Of a stretch of DNA of 64,000 nucleotides, positions 17,927 through 25,739 are shown one piece after another. The DNA is from Abditibacteriota bacterium (GTDB lineage Bacteria; Armatimonadota; UBA5829). Position 1 is the stretch's first letter. Each line of letters opens with the position of its first letter. A program made the translations under genes and the position numbers. The notes beneath the pieces were generated by a model. The model was not told where the DNA came from, did no database searches, and worked only from the letters and a program-made list of their open reading frames with translations. Location: assembly GCA_017445025.1 (NCBI GenBank), contig JAFSVJ010000031.1, forward strand, positions 18,973 through 82,972. Direction: 5' to 3'.

Positions 17927-18645
17927 TGGAGACCATAAATATTATTATTGATAATAAAACCATTCCCGTATCGGTTGAAAGAAAAGACATTAAAAGAATA
18001 ATCCTTAAAGTCACCCCTTTAATGGAAGTTAAAGTTTCAGCTCCTAAATATATATCTTGCCAAATTTTAAATGATTTTCTTAATGAAAAAACTAATTGGA
18101 TAAAGAAGAAATTAGATAATTTTTCTAAAACAGAAGGCTATGCCTCTACAATAGATATAAAAACAGGTTCTTCATTTGTAATAGATGGAATGGATTACAT
18201 TATTGAAATTAAACAAGGAGAAACTGATTCTGTAGCCTTAGATTACAAAAAAATAATCGTTTTTGTTACTGACATAAATAATAAAACTTTAATAAAGAAA
18301 ACATTTGATTCTTGGTGGAATGAATTTAGTATCTTTATCATAAAAAAATCTCTTGATAAAATGTATCCTATTGTTGCTAAACATAATATTCCTTATCCTT
18401 CAATTTCATTGAGAACTATGAAAACTATGTGGGGGAATTGTAATATTCAAAAACATAAAATAGTATTTAATAGATATTTATGTAAAGGGAAAGTATATCT
18501 AATTGAATATGTGGTTCTTCATGAATTGGTTCATTTTTTATATCCAAAACACAATAAACTTTTTTATGATTTTTTAAGCATTCATATGCCAGATTGGAAG
18601 CAAAGAAAAAAAGAACTTGATCTTGAAGTAGTTCATGGATTATAA
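17926..18645 (+). CDS. YgjP/DUF45-type zinc metallopeptidase-like protein
   Basis: A 239-residue protein whose ATG shares one base with the hsdR stop. The C-terminal half has HELVHFLYPKH (HExxH plus a downstream H) and FYDFLSIHMPDWKQRKKELD, the signature of the YgjP/DUF45 family, which has a minigluzincin-like fold. The motif SLRTMKTMWGNCN (typically SRWGSC in the family) precedes it. Genes of this family often follow hsdR in type I loci; whether they process HsdR or act on DNA-protein adducts is not established. Last gene of the operon; a bidirectional terminator follows at 18805. Confidence 0.87.
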   Translation: METINIIIDNKTIPVSVERKDIKRIILKVTPLMEVKVSAPKYISCQILNDFLNEKTNWIKKKLDNFSKTEGYASTIDIKTGSSFVIDGMDYIIEIKQGETDSVALDYKKIIVFVTDINNKTLIKKTFDSWWNEFSIFIIKKSLDKMYPIVAKHNIPYPSISLRTMKTMWGNCNIQKHKIVFNRYLCKGKVYLIEYVVLHELVHFLYPKHNKLFYDFLSIHMPDWKQRKKELDLEVVHGL

Positions 18646-18804
18646 TAGTCTAATTAAAAACAATTGATATCTGGTATGAGTGTAGTTTTTTATGCGAAAA
18701 TTGAACTATAATAGTGATTAAATTATTGGATATTTAAAAAGAGATCGTTTAGAAAGTGGATGAAGTGAATAGACCAAATAAGATCTGAAATTTAGAGAAA
18801 AAAA

Positions 18805-18827
18805 AGCCCAAGGTGTTGTCTTGGGCT
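18805..18827. terminator. Bidirectional terminator between hsd operon and LRR remnant
   Basis: AGCCCAAG, 7-base loop, CTTGGGCT. On the minus strand it is followed by eight T, ideal for ending the LRR gene; on the plus strand by TATATCTTTGTTTT. The 18646-18804 gap holds nothing else I recognise. Confidence 0.85.
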
Positions 18828-18842
18828 ATATCTTTGTTTTAT

Positions 18843-19648
18843 TTAATATACTTTGCTTTTTGTTTTAAAATCATATAAATGTTCCTTTTTATCCGGACCT
18901 ATGAAGTAAATATTTTTTAAAGTTAAATTTGTGTTTATATTATTTGTTTTATTTTCTATTTCTTTTAATGTTAAATAGTCATTATAATTATCGTAATTAT
19001 TAAATTTAATAGATCCTACTTTTGATATTGCAAATGCATCAGAATCAAATGTAGTGCTGTTATCTACATTAAGATCTTGTATAGCGGTAAAAGCAAAAGC
19101 ATATCTTCCAATATGTTTAGTTATTTTTATATTTAAGTAATTCAATCTAATGCAATGATTAATAGCTGTTTCATCAATACTTGCTAATGAATTTTTAAGA
19201 TTTATACTTTGCAGATTTAAACATTTAGAAAAACAACACGTAGGTATATTATCCAACCCCTTAGCTTTTAAGTTAACTGAATTAAGCGACTGACACTCTC
19301 TAAAACTATATTCGTTTAATATAACAATGTTTCCTACAGAGTATATTTTTTCTAAATATTTAATATTGACAAAACAAAATCGATCTATCATTCTAACACT
19401 TTCCGGAATATAGAAAATATCCCCGGTTTTTTCACAAGGATATGAACATATTACAGATGGTTTCCTTTTTTTATCGTCTTGTTATAACCATATATTACCC
19501 CATCGATAGCTTCAAAATTACTATTATAATCCATATGAAAAGCTTTTAAAAATGGAAGATAGTAAAAGGCACCATAGTAGAAGCTTTCTAAAGAACTTGG
19601 CAAATATATTTCTTTGATTTGTAGTCTATTTTCAAAAGCAAAACGCAA
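18843..19648 (-). pseudogene. BspA-like leucine-rich repeat gene, frameshifted and N-truncated
   Basis: Read from right to left, LRR_5/BspA repeats occur in two frames: first EIYLPSSLESFYYGAF and AIDGVIYGYN, then KPSVICSYPCEKTGDIFYIP, ending with about 180 residues of further repeats (SFRECQSLNSVNLK, IGRYAFAFTAIQDL). The two halves join perfectly if one A is restored in AACAAGACGATA (near 19487): the text becomes YNKDDKKRK. So a one-base deletion broke the gene. The 5' end is also gone: at about 19650 homology stops where the opposite-strand hsdR fragment begins. The intact protein would have been a surface or secreted LRR protein. Confidence 0.8.
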
Positions 19649-19649
19649 A

Positions 19650-20153
19650 AACTTAGTTATTAAAGATTTAGAAGAACTAATACAAGAAAAAATTAATAAT
19701 TTAATTACTGTAAATCCTACTCATATCAGAATGGATTATTATAAAAGATATCAAGCAATTATTGATGAATATAATAGCGAACAGGATAAATCAAAAATAG
19801 AAAAAATTTTTAATGATTTAATGAGACTTGTTGAAGAATTAACAGAGGAAGAAAAAAGATATATTAGAGAAGAGTTTGATAATGACGAAGAATTAGCATA
19901 TTATGATATGTTATTCCGTGAAAATCTAAGTAAAAATGATATTAAGAAGCTAAAGGAAGTTGCAGTAGAACTTTATAATAATCTTAAAGTTAAAATTGAA
20001 GAGCTTGATAATTGGAAAGAAAAAGATAATACAAGAGCTACAGTTAGAAATTTAATTAAAAACACTTTATATGATAAATTACCGGATAGTTATGCTACGG
20101 AAGTTATTCCTCAATATATTGAACAATTATATGAATATGTTTATAGTAGATAA
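19650..20153 (+). pseudogene. 3' remnant of a second hsdR
   Basis: About 168 residues matching the C-terminal tail of HsdR (DUF3387-like): DLEELIQEKINNLI, RMDYYKRYQAIIDEYN, VEELTEEEKRYIREEF, ELAYYDMLFRENL, RATVRNLIKNTLYDK. The nuclease and helicase parts are absent, and upstream codons come from the antisense of the LRR remnant, so the fusion point is near 19640-19655. It differs strongly from the tail of the intact HsdR at 14762, so it is not a recent duplicate but the end of another type I system. It may be translated by chance from an upstream ATG at 19614. Confidence 0.78.
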
Positions 20154-20191
20154 GTCCTGTAATTAAGAGTATATTGTGATGTGTAGTAGTA

Positions 20192-20256
20192 TGAACGAAA
20201 ATGAAGATAATATGAAGATAAACTTTTTTTCTTTTATTTATCTTCATTTTCGTTCA
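20192..20256. repeat. 19-bp perfect inverted repeat followed by 21-bp periodic GATAAAT
   Basis: TGAACGAAAATGAAGATAA pairs with TTATCTTCATTTTCGTTCA across a 27-base loop. GATAAAT then recurs at 20275, 20296 and 20317 (exact 21-base steps), readable as NVDKLGKN-TDKSGRSVDKS before a stop, so it may be the tail of a lost gene. No other gene is visible in 20154-20429. Confidence 0.6.
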
Positions 20257-20429
20257 AAAAATAATAAAAATGTTGATAAATTAGGTAAAAATACCGATAA
20301 ATCCGGGAGAAGTGTCGATAAATCTTAAAATAGGCATATAAAACATTGTGAAAGATTGTTTTGCGTCTTGTGTGGGTTTTGATAATAATAATTTTCTTAT
20401 AAATGTAAATACAATAAGGAGAATTGTAT

Positions 20430-20641
20430 TATGAGAAAATATATTTTATTTATTGATAATACTTACTGTTGCGCTTGTAAAGGATTATTCGATTAATGAT
20501 GCCTTAAACCTTAAGAACACATCAAAGGAAGTGACAATATATTTGGTTGTTCAGCAAATAAATCAATATAATGGAATTGATACTTTAAATTTAGAAGTAT
20601 TTGAGAAAGAGATAAATCCTTATAATAATTGTAAGTTTTAA
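20430..20641 (+). pseudogene. Small gene with frameshift in its signal-peptide-like start
   Basis: AAGGAG lies 10 bases before ATG at 20430, which gives MRKYILFI and then leaves frame. One frame over, from about 20444, the text continues FYLLIILTVALVKDYSINDA and runs 60 residues to a stop, followed by a terminator. Merging the two (one-base shift around 20445) gives a short protein with a hydrophobic leader, so a broken secreted peptide is likely. A TTG start at 20453 without RBS is the alternative. No family recognised. Confidence 0.45.
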
Positions 20642-20672
20642 GATTTAATATTTATAATTGTTTAATATAAAT

Positions 20673-20692
20673 ACCATCATTAATATGATGGT
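20673..20692 (+). terminator. Rho-independent terminator
   Basis: ACCATCAT, loop TAAT, ATGATGGT followed by seven T; ends the small broken gene. Confidence 0.85.
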
Positions 20693-20742
20693 TTTTTTGA
20701 AATGGTATAAGGTTTATTTTAGTTTTCCACTCTCCCTATAAT

Positions 20743-20771
20743 TTGAGATAAAAGAGAAAAAGTGTTATAAT
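20743..20771 (+). promoter_or_regulatory. Promoter of the alpha-galactosidase gene
   Basis: TTGAGA, 17 bases, TGTTATAAT (TATAAT 20766-20771, extended -10). Start point near 20778, 16 bases before the ATG. Confidence 0.75.
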
Positions 20772-20793
20772 AATTATGAATAGGGGGAATGTA

Positions 20794-23376
20794 ATGAAGA
20801 TGATTATGTTTTGTATTTTACTTTTAACTTTTTTATTGTCTGCCGGGGTTTTTGCCGCTTCGGATTTTGCCGAAAGGGATGAGTTTTTAAAGAGCTTTAC
20901 GGAAAAGCCTAAGGGACCTGCTGTTGCCTTAGGCCTTAAATGTATAAAAAACGGATGGGAAGACATTTATTTCAATCACGGAATAAATGTTGACACATTC
21001 AAGCTTTATGGCAGAGATTGTACCTATGGTTTTGTGACTCACGCTCCCAGCGAGGTGGAGATACCTTTAAACAAAGCCTTTTCTCGGTTGACCTGTTATG
21101 TAGGCCAAGAGAACAGTTGGATAACCAGGACTATAGCTCCCAAATATTTTAAATACAAGTTTTTGGGGGACGGAAAGGAATTGCTTGTTGTAGATCAAAA
21201 ATTAGATTTCTGTCCCATAGTATTAGGTAAATTAGAGGATGTTGAAACCTTAACTCTCATCAGTGAACCTTTTGACGGGGATAACCATTTCGGATATATC
21301 CTTTGGGGAGATGTGACCCTTTACGCCAAAGACGGAAAGGAATACTATATAGGAAGAACCTTTGGGGAGAACAAATTGCCCTTCAGTTTTAATTATGGTG
21401 GGGAGTCCTCAGACAGTTTTCTTTACAAGTGGGATTATACTTGTGAAAGGGATGATGACAAGTATAAAATCACATATCAGGACCCGGAAACCGGCTTGGC
21501 TGTTATTATAGACGCCATTAAATACAAGGATGACGGGGCTCTTTGGTGGGATGTTTATTTTGAAAACAGGGGGAAGGAGAATTCCAAACAAATTTCTCAA
21601 GTTAAGGTTTTGGATGCCAACTTTGAAGGTTTTGAAAATCCTGTTTTGCACTCTGCCAAGGGGACCACTGCGGCTATAAATGATTTTGAGCCTTTACAAT
21701 ACTCTTTCAAGGTGGGGAAATCTATTGATTTATGGTCTACCGGCGGAAAGTCTTCCAACCATAACATTCCTTACTTTAATATTAGGTCCGGAAATAAATC
21801 CGTTGTAGGTGCCATAGGGTGGTCCGCTCAGTGGAGAGGAAGGTTTACCAAAGTTGCCAATTCTGTTTGTAATTGTGCCATGGGCCTTGATGATTATGTA
21901 GACTTTCACCTTCTCCCCGGAGAAAAACTTCAAATGCCTTCCATGGCTCTTGTTTTCTCTAAGGGAGATTTTGAAGAAAACCAAAATGATTTCAGAAGAT
22001 TCTTGGTGGACTATATTGTTCCAAAAGATGATTCAGAAGATAAAAATTCCATTCCCCCGTCATATCCATCCCCCCGTCTTTTTGCTACGCAAAAATCCAC
22101 CCCCCAAGCCTATGGCTTAGGGGGACAGATGTTTAACATTCGTGGCAGACAGATAAAGCCTGCTCCCATAACTGTAAGTGCCTGGGGCGGTATGAGGACA
22201 AGTGAGTTTGAAAAGAGGATTGACGCCATAGGCAAAAACAAGCTCCCCTACGAATACTACTGGGTGGATGCCGGATGGTATGGTCCTGAGGACTCCTACT
22301 CTCCCGATGAGTGGACCGGGGACTGGTCAAGTCACGTGGGGAACTGGCAAGCTAACCCAAAGGCTCACCCTAAAGGGATCAGATACTTAAGCGACAGGTT
22401 TGGGGAGATAGGGTTAAAATTCCTCCTTTGGGTGGAGCCGGAAAGAGCTATCTACGGCACTCCCGCATATAAGGAGCATCTGGACTATTGGATAGGGAAA
22501 AGAGAGGAGAAAGCCAGCTTATACTTAGATATGTCAAAGGATGAGGCTTGTGATTGGGCTATTGACTTCATGAGTGATACCATAGAAAAATATAATATAA
22601 AGTGTTTCAGGGAAGACTACAACTTTGAGCCCATAGAGGATTGGAAAGCTATGGACCCCGAAGGAAGAAAGGGGATAACCGAGATAAAGGCTGTAAATAA
22701 CGGATATCGTTTTTGGAGAACTCTTCTTGAAAGATTTCCGGATCTTATTATAGATAACTGTGCCGGCGGCGGAAGGAGGTTGGATATAAATCTTGCGAAG
22801 ATGTCTTTCGCTTTATGGAGAACTGACTACCAGTGTCGTTTTGATTATGACCCTATGGGACCTCAGTTGGTTCAAAATTGGCTTTCTCCTTGGGTTATTA
22901 ATCAGTCTACGGGAACTCAGCAGTTCCCCGGGGACACTTTCCGAATAAGGGCTTGTATGGCTTGCGGTTTGTCCATGCATTTCTCTTCCTATGAAAAATT
23001 CCCCATTCCTGATGACTATCCTTATGATTGGCACCGAAGGATGCTTAATGATTACAGGAGAATAAGACCTTACTACTACGGAAATTATTATTCTCTCATG
23101 CCTGCCAAGTTTGACTACAACATATGGATAGCTTATGAGATGTATAGAGATGATATAGATGAAGGGTGTGTCTTTGTGTTCCGAGAAGAAAAGTCTGTTT
23201 ATAAAGTTTCCGATGTTCGTTTTAAAGGCGTGAAACCGGAAAAAACTTATATTATTGAAGATTTGGATGATAATTCCACTGTGGAAGTTTTAGGTAAGGA
23301 CTTGCTGGCCGGGTGGGAAGTCTCCATTCCCAAGGCAAGAGAGAGTAAACTCTTTATTTTCAAAGTAAAAGAATAA
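20794..23376 (+). CDS. Secreted GH36-family alpha-galactosidase-like enzyme with an in-frame palindromic insert
   Basis: An 860-residue exported hydrolase. The start at 20794 has AGGGGG 6 bases upstream and opens with a signal peptide (MKMIMFCILLLTFLLSAGVFA); an earlier in-frame ATG lies on the transcription start. An N-terminal beta-supersandwich (to about 420) precedes a barrel beginning at PITVSAWGGM. Barrel motifs include YYWVDAGWYG, LKFLLWVEPER, the nucleophile D608 in FREDYNF, DNCAGGGRRLD and the acid/base D678 in WRTDYQ. Residues 425-445, exactly in the linker between sandwich and barrel, are encoded by a palindromic repeat and read PSPR...TPQAYGLGGQ. The function is release of alpha-galactosyl or a similar terminal sugar outside the cell. 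Ends with its own terminator. Confidence 0.88.
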   Translation: MKMIMFCILLLTFLLSAGVFAASDFAERDEFLKSFTEKPKGPAVALGLKCIKNGWEDIYFNHGINVDTFKLYGRDCTYGFVTHAPSEVEIPLNKAFSRLTCYVGQENSWITRTIAPKYFKYKFLGDGKELLVVDQKLDFCPIVLGKLEDVETLTLISEPFDGDNHFGYILWGDVTLYAKDGKEYYIGRTFGENKLPFSFNYGGESSDSFLYKWDYTCERDDDKYKITYQDPETGLAVIIDAIKYKDDGALWWDVYFENRGKENSKQISQVKVLDANFEGFENPVLHSAKGTTAAINDFEPLQYSFKVGKSIDLWSTGGKSSNHNIPYFNIRSGNKSVVGAIGWSAQWRGRFTKVANSVCNCAMGLDDYVDFHLLPGEKLQMPSMALVFSKGDFEENQNDFRRFLVDYIVPKDDSEDKNSIPPSYPSPRLFATQKSTPQAYGLGGQMFNIRGRQIKPAPITVSAWGGMRTSEFEKRIDAIGKNKLPYEYYWVDAGWYGPEDSYSPDEWTGDWSSHVGNWQANPKAHPKGIRYLSDRFGEIGLKFLLWVEPERAIYGTPAYKEHLDYWIGKREEKASLYLDMSKDEACDWAIDFMSDTIEKYNIKCFREDYNFEPIEDWKAMDPEGRKGITEIKAVNNGYRFWRTLLERFPDLIIDNCAGGGRRLDINLAKMSFALWRTDYQCRFDYDPMGPQLVQNWLSPWVINQSTGTQQFPGDTFRIRACMACGLSMHFSSYEKFPIPDDYPYDWHRRMLNDYRRIRPYYYGNYYSLMPAKFDYNIWIAYEMYRDDIDEGCVFVFREEKSVYKVSDVRFKGVKPEKTYIIEDLDDNSTVEVLGKDLLAGWEVSIPKARESKLFIFKVKE
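22068..22130 (-). repeat. Palindromic repeat copy G, inserted in frame in the GH36 gene
   Basis: ATCCCCCCGTC, hairpin TTTTTGC-TAC-GCAAAAA, TCCACCCCCC, hairpin AAGCC-TAT-GGCTT, AGGGGGACAGAT. It is the reverse orientation of the intergenic copies and adds about 21 codons with no stop. A shorter ATTCCCCCGTC piece stands just before it. Confidence 0.9.
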
Positions 23377-23388
23377 AACAATTTTAAT

Positions 23389-23412
23389 AATGGATTTTTT
23401 ATAAAATCCATT
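23389..23412 (+). terminator. Rho-independent terminator of the GH36 gene
   Basis: AATGGATTTT, loop TTAT, AAAATCCATT running into TTTT. Confidence 0.85.
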
Positions 23413-23446
23413 TTTTATGTGTGACCTTCCTATGCCCTCTTTAATA

Positions 23447-23476
23447 TTGAATAAAAACCTTAAAAAGTAGTATAAT
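23447..23476 (+). promoter_or_regulatory. Promoter of the uronate isomerase-like gene
   Basis: TTGAAT, 18 bases, TATAAT (23471-23476); the ATG follows 29 bases later with AAGGAAA as RBS. Confidence 0.7.
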
Positions 23477-23504
23477 ATATATAGACAACTATAAGGAAAT
23501 TAAA

Positions 23505-24731
23505 ATGATTGATTTAGAAAAGACTATTGACAAGTATTTAGACGAAACTCCCATATATGATATCCATACTCATTTATATAATGAAAGTTTCGGTTCACTC
23601 CTTTTGTGGGGAATAGATGAGCTTTTGGTATATCATTATCTCCTTGCCGAAGCAAACAGATATAATCCTATGCCTGTGGAAAAATTGTGGGCTATGTCTA
23701 AAAAAGAAATGGCAGAGTATGTTTGGAAAACAGTTTTTATAGATCATACCCCCATTTCCGAAAGTGCTCAGGGTTTGTTGACCACACTTAAAGTTTTGGG
23801 ATGTCCTGTCACTAAGGATTTACCTAAGATAAGAGAGTTTTTTTCTTCATTTTCTACAGAGGAGTATATAGATAAAATCTTTGCTCTCTCCAATGTTAAG
23901 AAATTAATAATGACCAATGACCCTTTTGATGATGTTGAATTTAATGTTTGGGAAAAGGGTTATAAAGAGGACCCACGTTTTGAAACAGCTCTTCGAATAG
24001 ATGCTCTTTTGTTAAAATATCCCCAAATTATGAGTAAATTACAAAGGTGGGGATATAAGGTTTCTCCTATGATTAATCCTTCAGCTCAAGAAGAGATTAA
24101 GAGATTTTTGCGAGATTGGATAGAGAAAATCAATCCTGTATATTTGGCAGCATCTCTCCCTCCCACCTTTAAAGTTCCGGAAAACTCTTTGACAAGTGAT
24201 ATTCTGCTAAAATGTGTTCTTCCTGTTTGTGAAGAATTTAACCTTCCTTTCGGAATGATGATAGGGGTAAAAAAACTCATTAATCCGGACTTGAAGTTGG
24301 CGGGCGATGGTGTGGGAAGAAGTGACATTTCCACAGTGGAATATCTCTGTGCCAATTACCCAAAGAATAAGTTTTTACTTACATATCTATCCAAAGAAGA
24401 CCAACACTCCTCAGTGGTTTGTGCGAGAAAGTTTGCCAATTTGCATATATTCGGTTGTTGGTGGTTCTGTATCAACCCTGTCATAATGGATGAAATGACC
24501 AGAATGAGAATAGAAATGATAGGCTCATCAGTCACTCTTCACCATTCCGACGCAAGAGTTTTGGACCAATTAATATATAAATGGCTCCACTTTAAGAGAA
24601 TTTTAAAAACTATCCTTACGGAAAAATATACCACTCTTATGGAAACCGGTTGGGATTTGACTGAAGAAGAGATTAAGAGAGATATTTATTCTGTCTTCGG
24701 AGGAGCCTTTGAAGAATTTATATCTCGATAA
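23505..24731 (+). CDS. Uronate isomerase-like amidohydrolase-superfamily protein
   Basis: A 408-residue cytoplasmic protein. DIHTHLYN (residues 19-26) gives the HxH metal site. RWGYKVSPMINPS and the late HHSDARVLDQLIYKW (with the family aspartate) match the layout of UxaC-like glucuronate/uronate isomerases, although it is shorter than classical UxaC (about 470 residues). Members interconvert uronates and ketouronates or have drifted to related sugar acids. It stands alone behind its own promoter, between the alpha-galactosidase and the DUF559 gene, near PFK, HAD and LarA-like genes with which it probably shares a sugar-acid pathway. The exact substrate is inference. Confidence 0.75.
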   Translation: MIDLEKTIDKYLDETPIYDIHTHLYNESFGSLLLWGIDELLVYHYLLAEANRYNPMPVEKLWAMSKKEMAEYVWKTVFIDHTPISESAQGLLTTLKVLGCPVTKDLPKIREFFSSFSTEEYIDKIFALSNVKKLIMTNDPFDDVEFNVWEKGYKEDPRFETALRIDALLLKYPQIMSKLQRWGYKVSPMINPSAQEEIKRFLRDWIEKINPVYLAASLPPTFKVPENSLTSDILLKCVLPVCEEFNLPFGMMIGVKKLINPDLKLAGDGVGRSDISTVEYLCANYPKNKFLLTYLSKEDQHSSVVCARKFANLHIFGCWWFCINPVIMDEMTRMRIEMIGSSVTLHHSDARVLDQLIYKWLHFKRILKTILTEKYTTLMETGWDLTEEEIKRDIYSVFGGAFEEFISR

Positions 24732-24810
24732 AAATAATGCTCAATTAAATTTCTTCCGGTTGTTGATAAAGTTTATTTAGATTGACTATAGTATTAGGAA
24801 ATGCTAAATG

Positions 24811-24873
24811 TGTCCCCCTATTTTGCAAAGCAAAATGGGGGGTGGCAATTGCGAAGCAATTGACGGGGGGAAT
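24811..24873 (+). repeat. Palindromic repeat copy D (forward), 5' side of the DUF559 gene
   Basis: TGTCCCCCTATTTTGC with GCAAAATGGGGGG, TGGCAATTGC-GAA-GCAATTGACGGGGGG. Two more hairpins follow (AAAAAAACGAAGTTTTTTT at 24876-24893; GTGATAATTT with AAATTATCAC at 24895-24917). Confidence 0.9.
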
Positions 24874-24969
24874 ATAAAAAAACGAAGTTTTTTTGTGATA
24901 ATTTGTAAAATTATCACTAATTACCGCAACTTATTTCTGTATATTAAAATAAATGGATTTTAATAAAAA

Positions 24970-25530
24970 ATGCAAGACATTATTCCTTATGAAAAGCGTA
25001 TAAGAGATAAAAGATATAGAAAGATAATAGAAGAGAAAATCATTTTAGGCGAAAAAGTTGATATTTATGATTTTGCCCAATATATGCGTTTTAACCCCAC
25101 TTTAGGGGAGTATATTCTTTACCATGAGTTTTTATTCAAACGACAAGAAAAATTTAGAAAACAACATATAATTAAACCCTTTATTGTGGATTTTTATTGC
25201 CCCGGTTTAAAATTGGTTATAGAAGCTGATGGTTCAAGTCATGATGATAAATATGAATATGATATTAGACGAGAAGCTTTTTTAATTGAAAAAGGATATA
25301 ATATTGCCAGAATAACGGAAAAAGATATTTTAAGGAACTTAGACAGTGTTGCACAGTTTTTGGCTGATGTTTTTAAATATATTTTCTTATTGAAGAAATA
25401 TAATATAAAACCCGGTGTTGGGGAAAGATATTTGGCATCACCTCTTTCTTTTGGAAAAAAAGAAATTTTGGATTTATTTACAGAAGAGGAAAGAAAGCCG
25501 GTTGAAGATGTTTTTGAAAAATGGTATTAG
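24970..25530 (+). CDS. DUF559 (Vsr-like PD-(D/E)xK) endonuclease-like protein
   Basis: A 186-residue protein with the DUF559 signature: RKQHIIKPFIVDFYCPG, LVIEADGSSH and RREAFLIEKGYNIARI. Likely catalytic residues are D74, E85, D87 and H91, as in very-short-patch-repair-like nucleases. There is no Shine-Dalgarno sequence and no obvious promoter. It is flanked on both sides by palindromic repeats in opposite orientation (24811-24873 forward; 25590-25657 reverse), so gene plus repeats form a unit of about 850 bp. DUF559 function is not established; involvement in mobilising the repeats is my inference. The last 40 residues (ASPLSFGKKEILDLF) go beyond the nuclease fold. Confidence 0.85.
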   Translation: MQDIIPYEKRIRDKRYRKIIEEKIILGEKVDIYDFAQYMRFNPTLGEYILYHEFLFKRQEKFRKQHIIKPFIVDFYCPGLKLVIEADGSSHDDKYEYDIRREAFLIEKGYNIARITEKDILRNLDSVAQFLADVFKYIFLLKKYNIKPGVGERYLASPLSFGKKEILDLFTEEERKPVEDVFEKWY

Positions 25531-25589
25531 TTATGGTTCATTAGAAAAAATCAAAGATTTTTTCTTAAAATTTGCAAGCAAATTTTAAT

Positions 25590-25700
25590 ATTCCCCCCCG
25601 TCTTTTTGCTTCGCAAAAATCCACCCCCCATTTTTCTTGCGAAAAATAGGGGGACACATATAGCGTCCCAAAATTTTCAAAGTAATAGGGGGACACATTT
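25590..25700 (-). repeat. Palindromic repeat copy E (reverse) with partial copy F behind it
   Basis: ATTCCCCCCCGTC, hairpin TTTTTGC-TTC-GCAAAAA, TCCACCCCCCATTTTTC with GAAAAATAGGGGGACACA (to 25657). A tail-only copy AATAGGGGGACACATTT sits at 25684-25700. Only these repeats and the PFK promoter are in the gap. Confidence 0.85.
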
Positions 25701-25728
25701 AACAGGGTTTTAAAATTTATAGTATAAT
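25699..25728 (+). promoter_or_regulatory. Promoter of the PFK gene (leaderless transcript)
   Basis: TTAACA, 18 bases, TATAAT (25723-25728). The -35 overlaps the end of repeat copy F. The expected start point (about 25735) leaves only some 5 bases before the ATG. Confidence 0.65.
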
Positions 25729-25739
25729 AGGTATAAATT

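Noticed and set aside
20275..20325. GATAAAT array as replication iterons
   Set aside because: Only three units, no replication gene nearby, and the spacing equals seven codons of an open frame.
24811..25700. Insertion sequence with transposase
   Set aside because: The enclosed gene is a DUF559 nuclease-like protein, not a known transposase; no target-site duplication could be made out. Kept as a hypothesis only.
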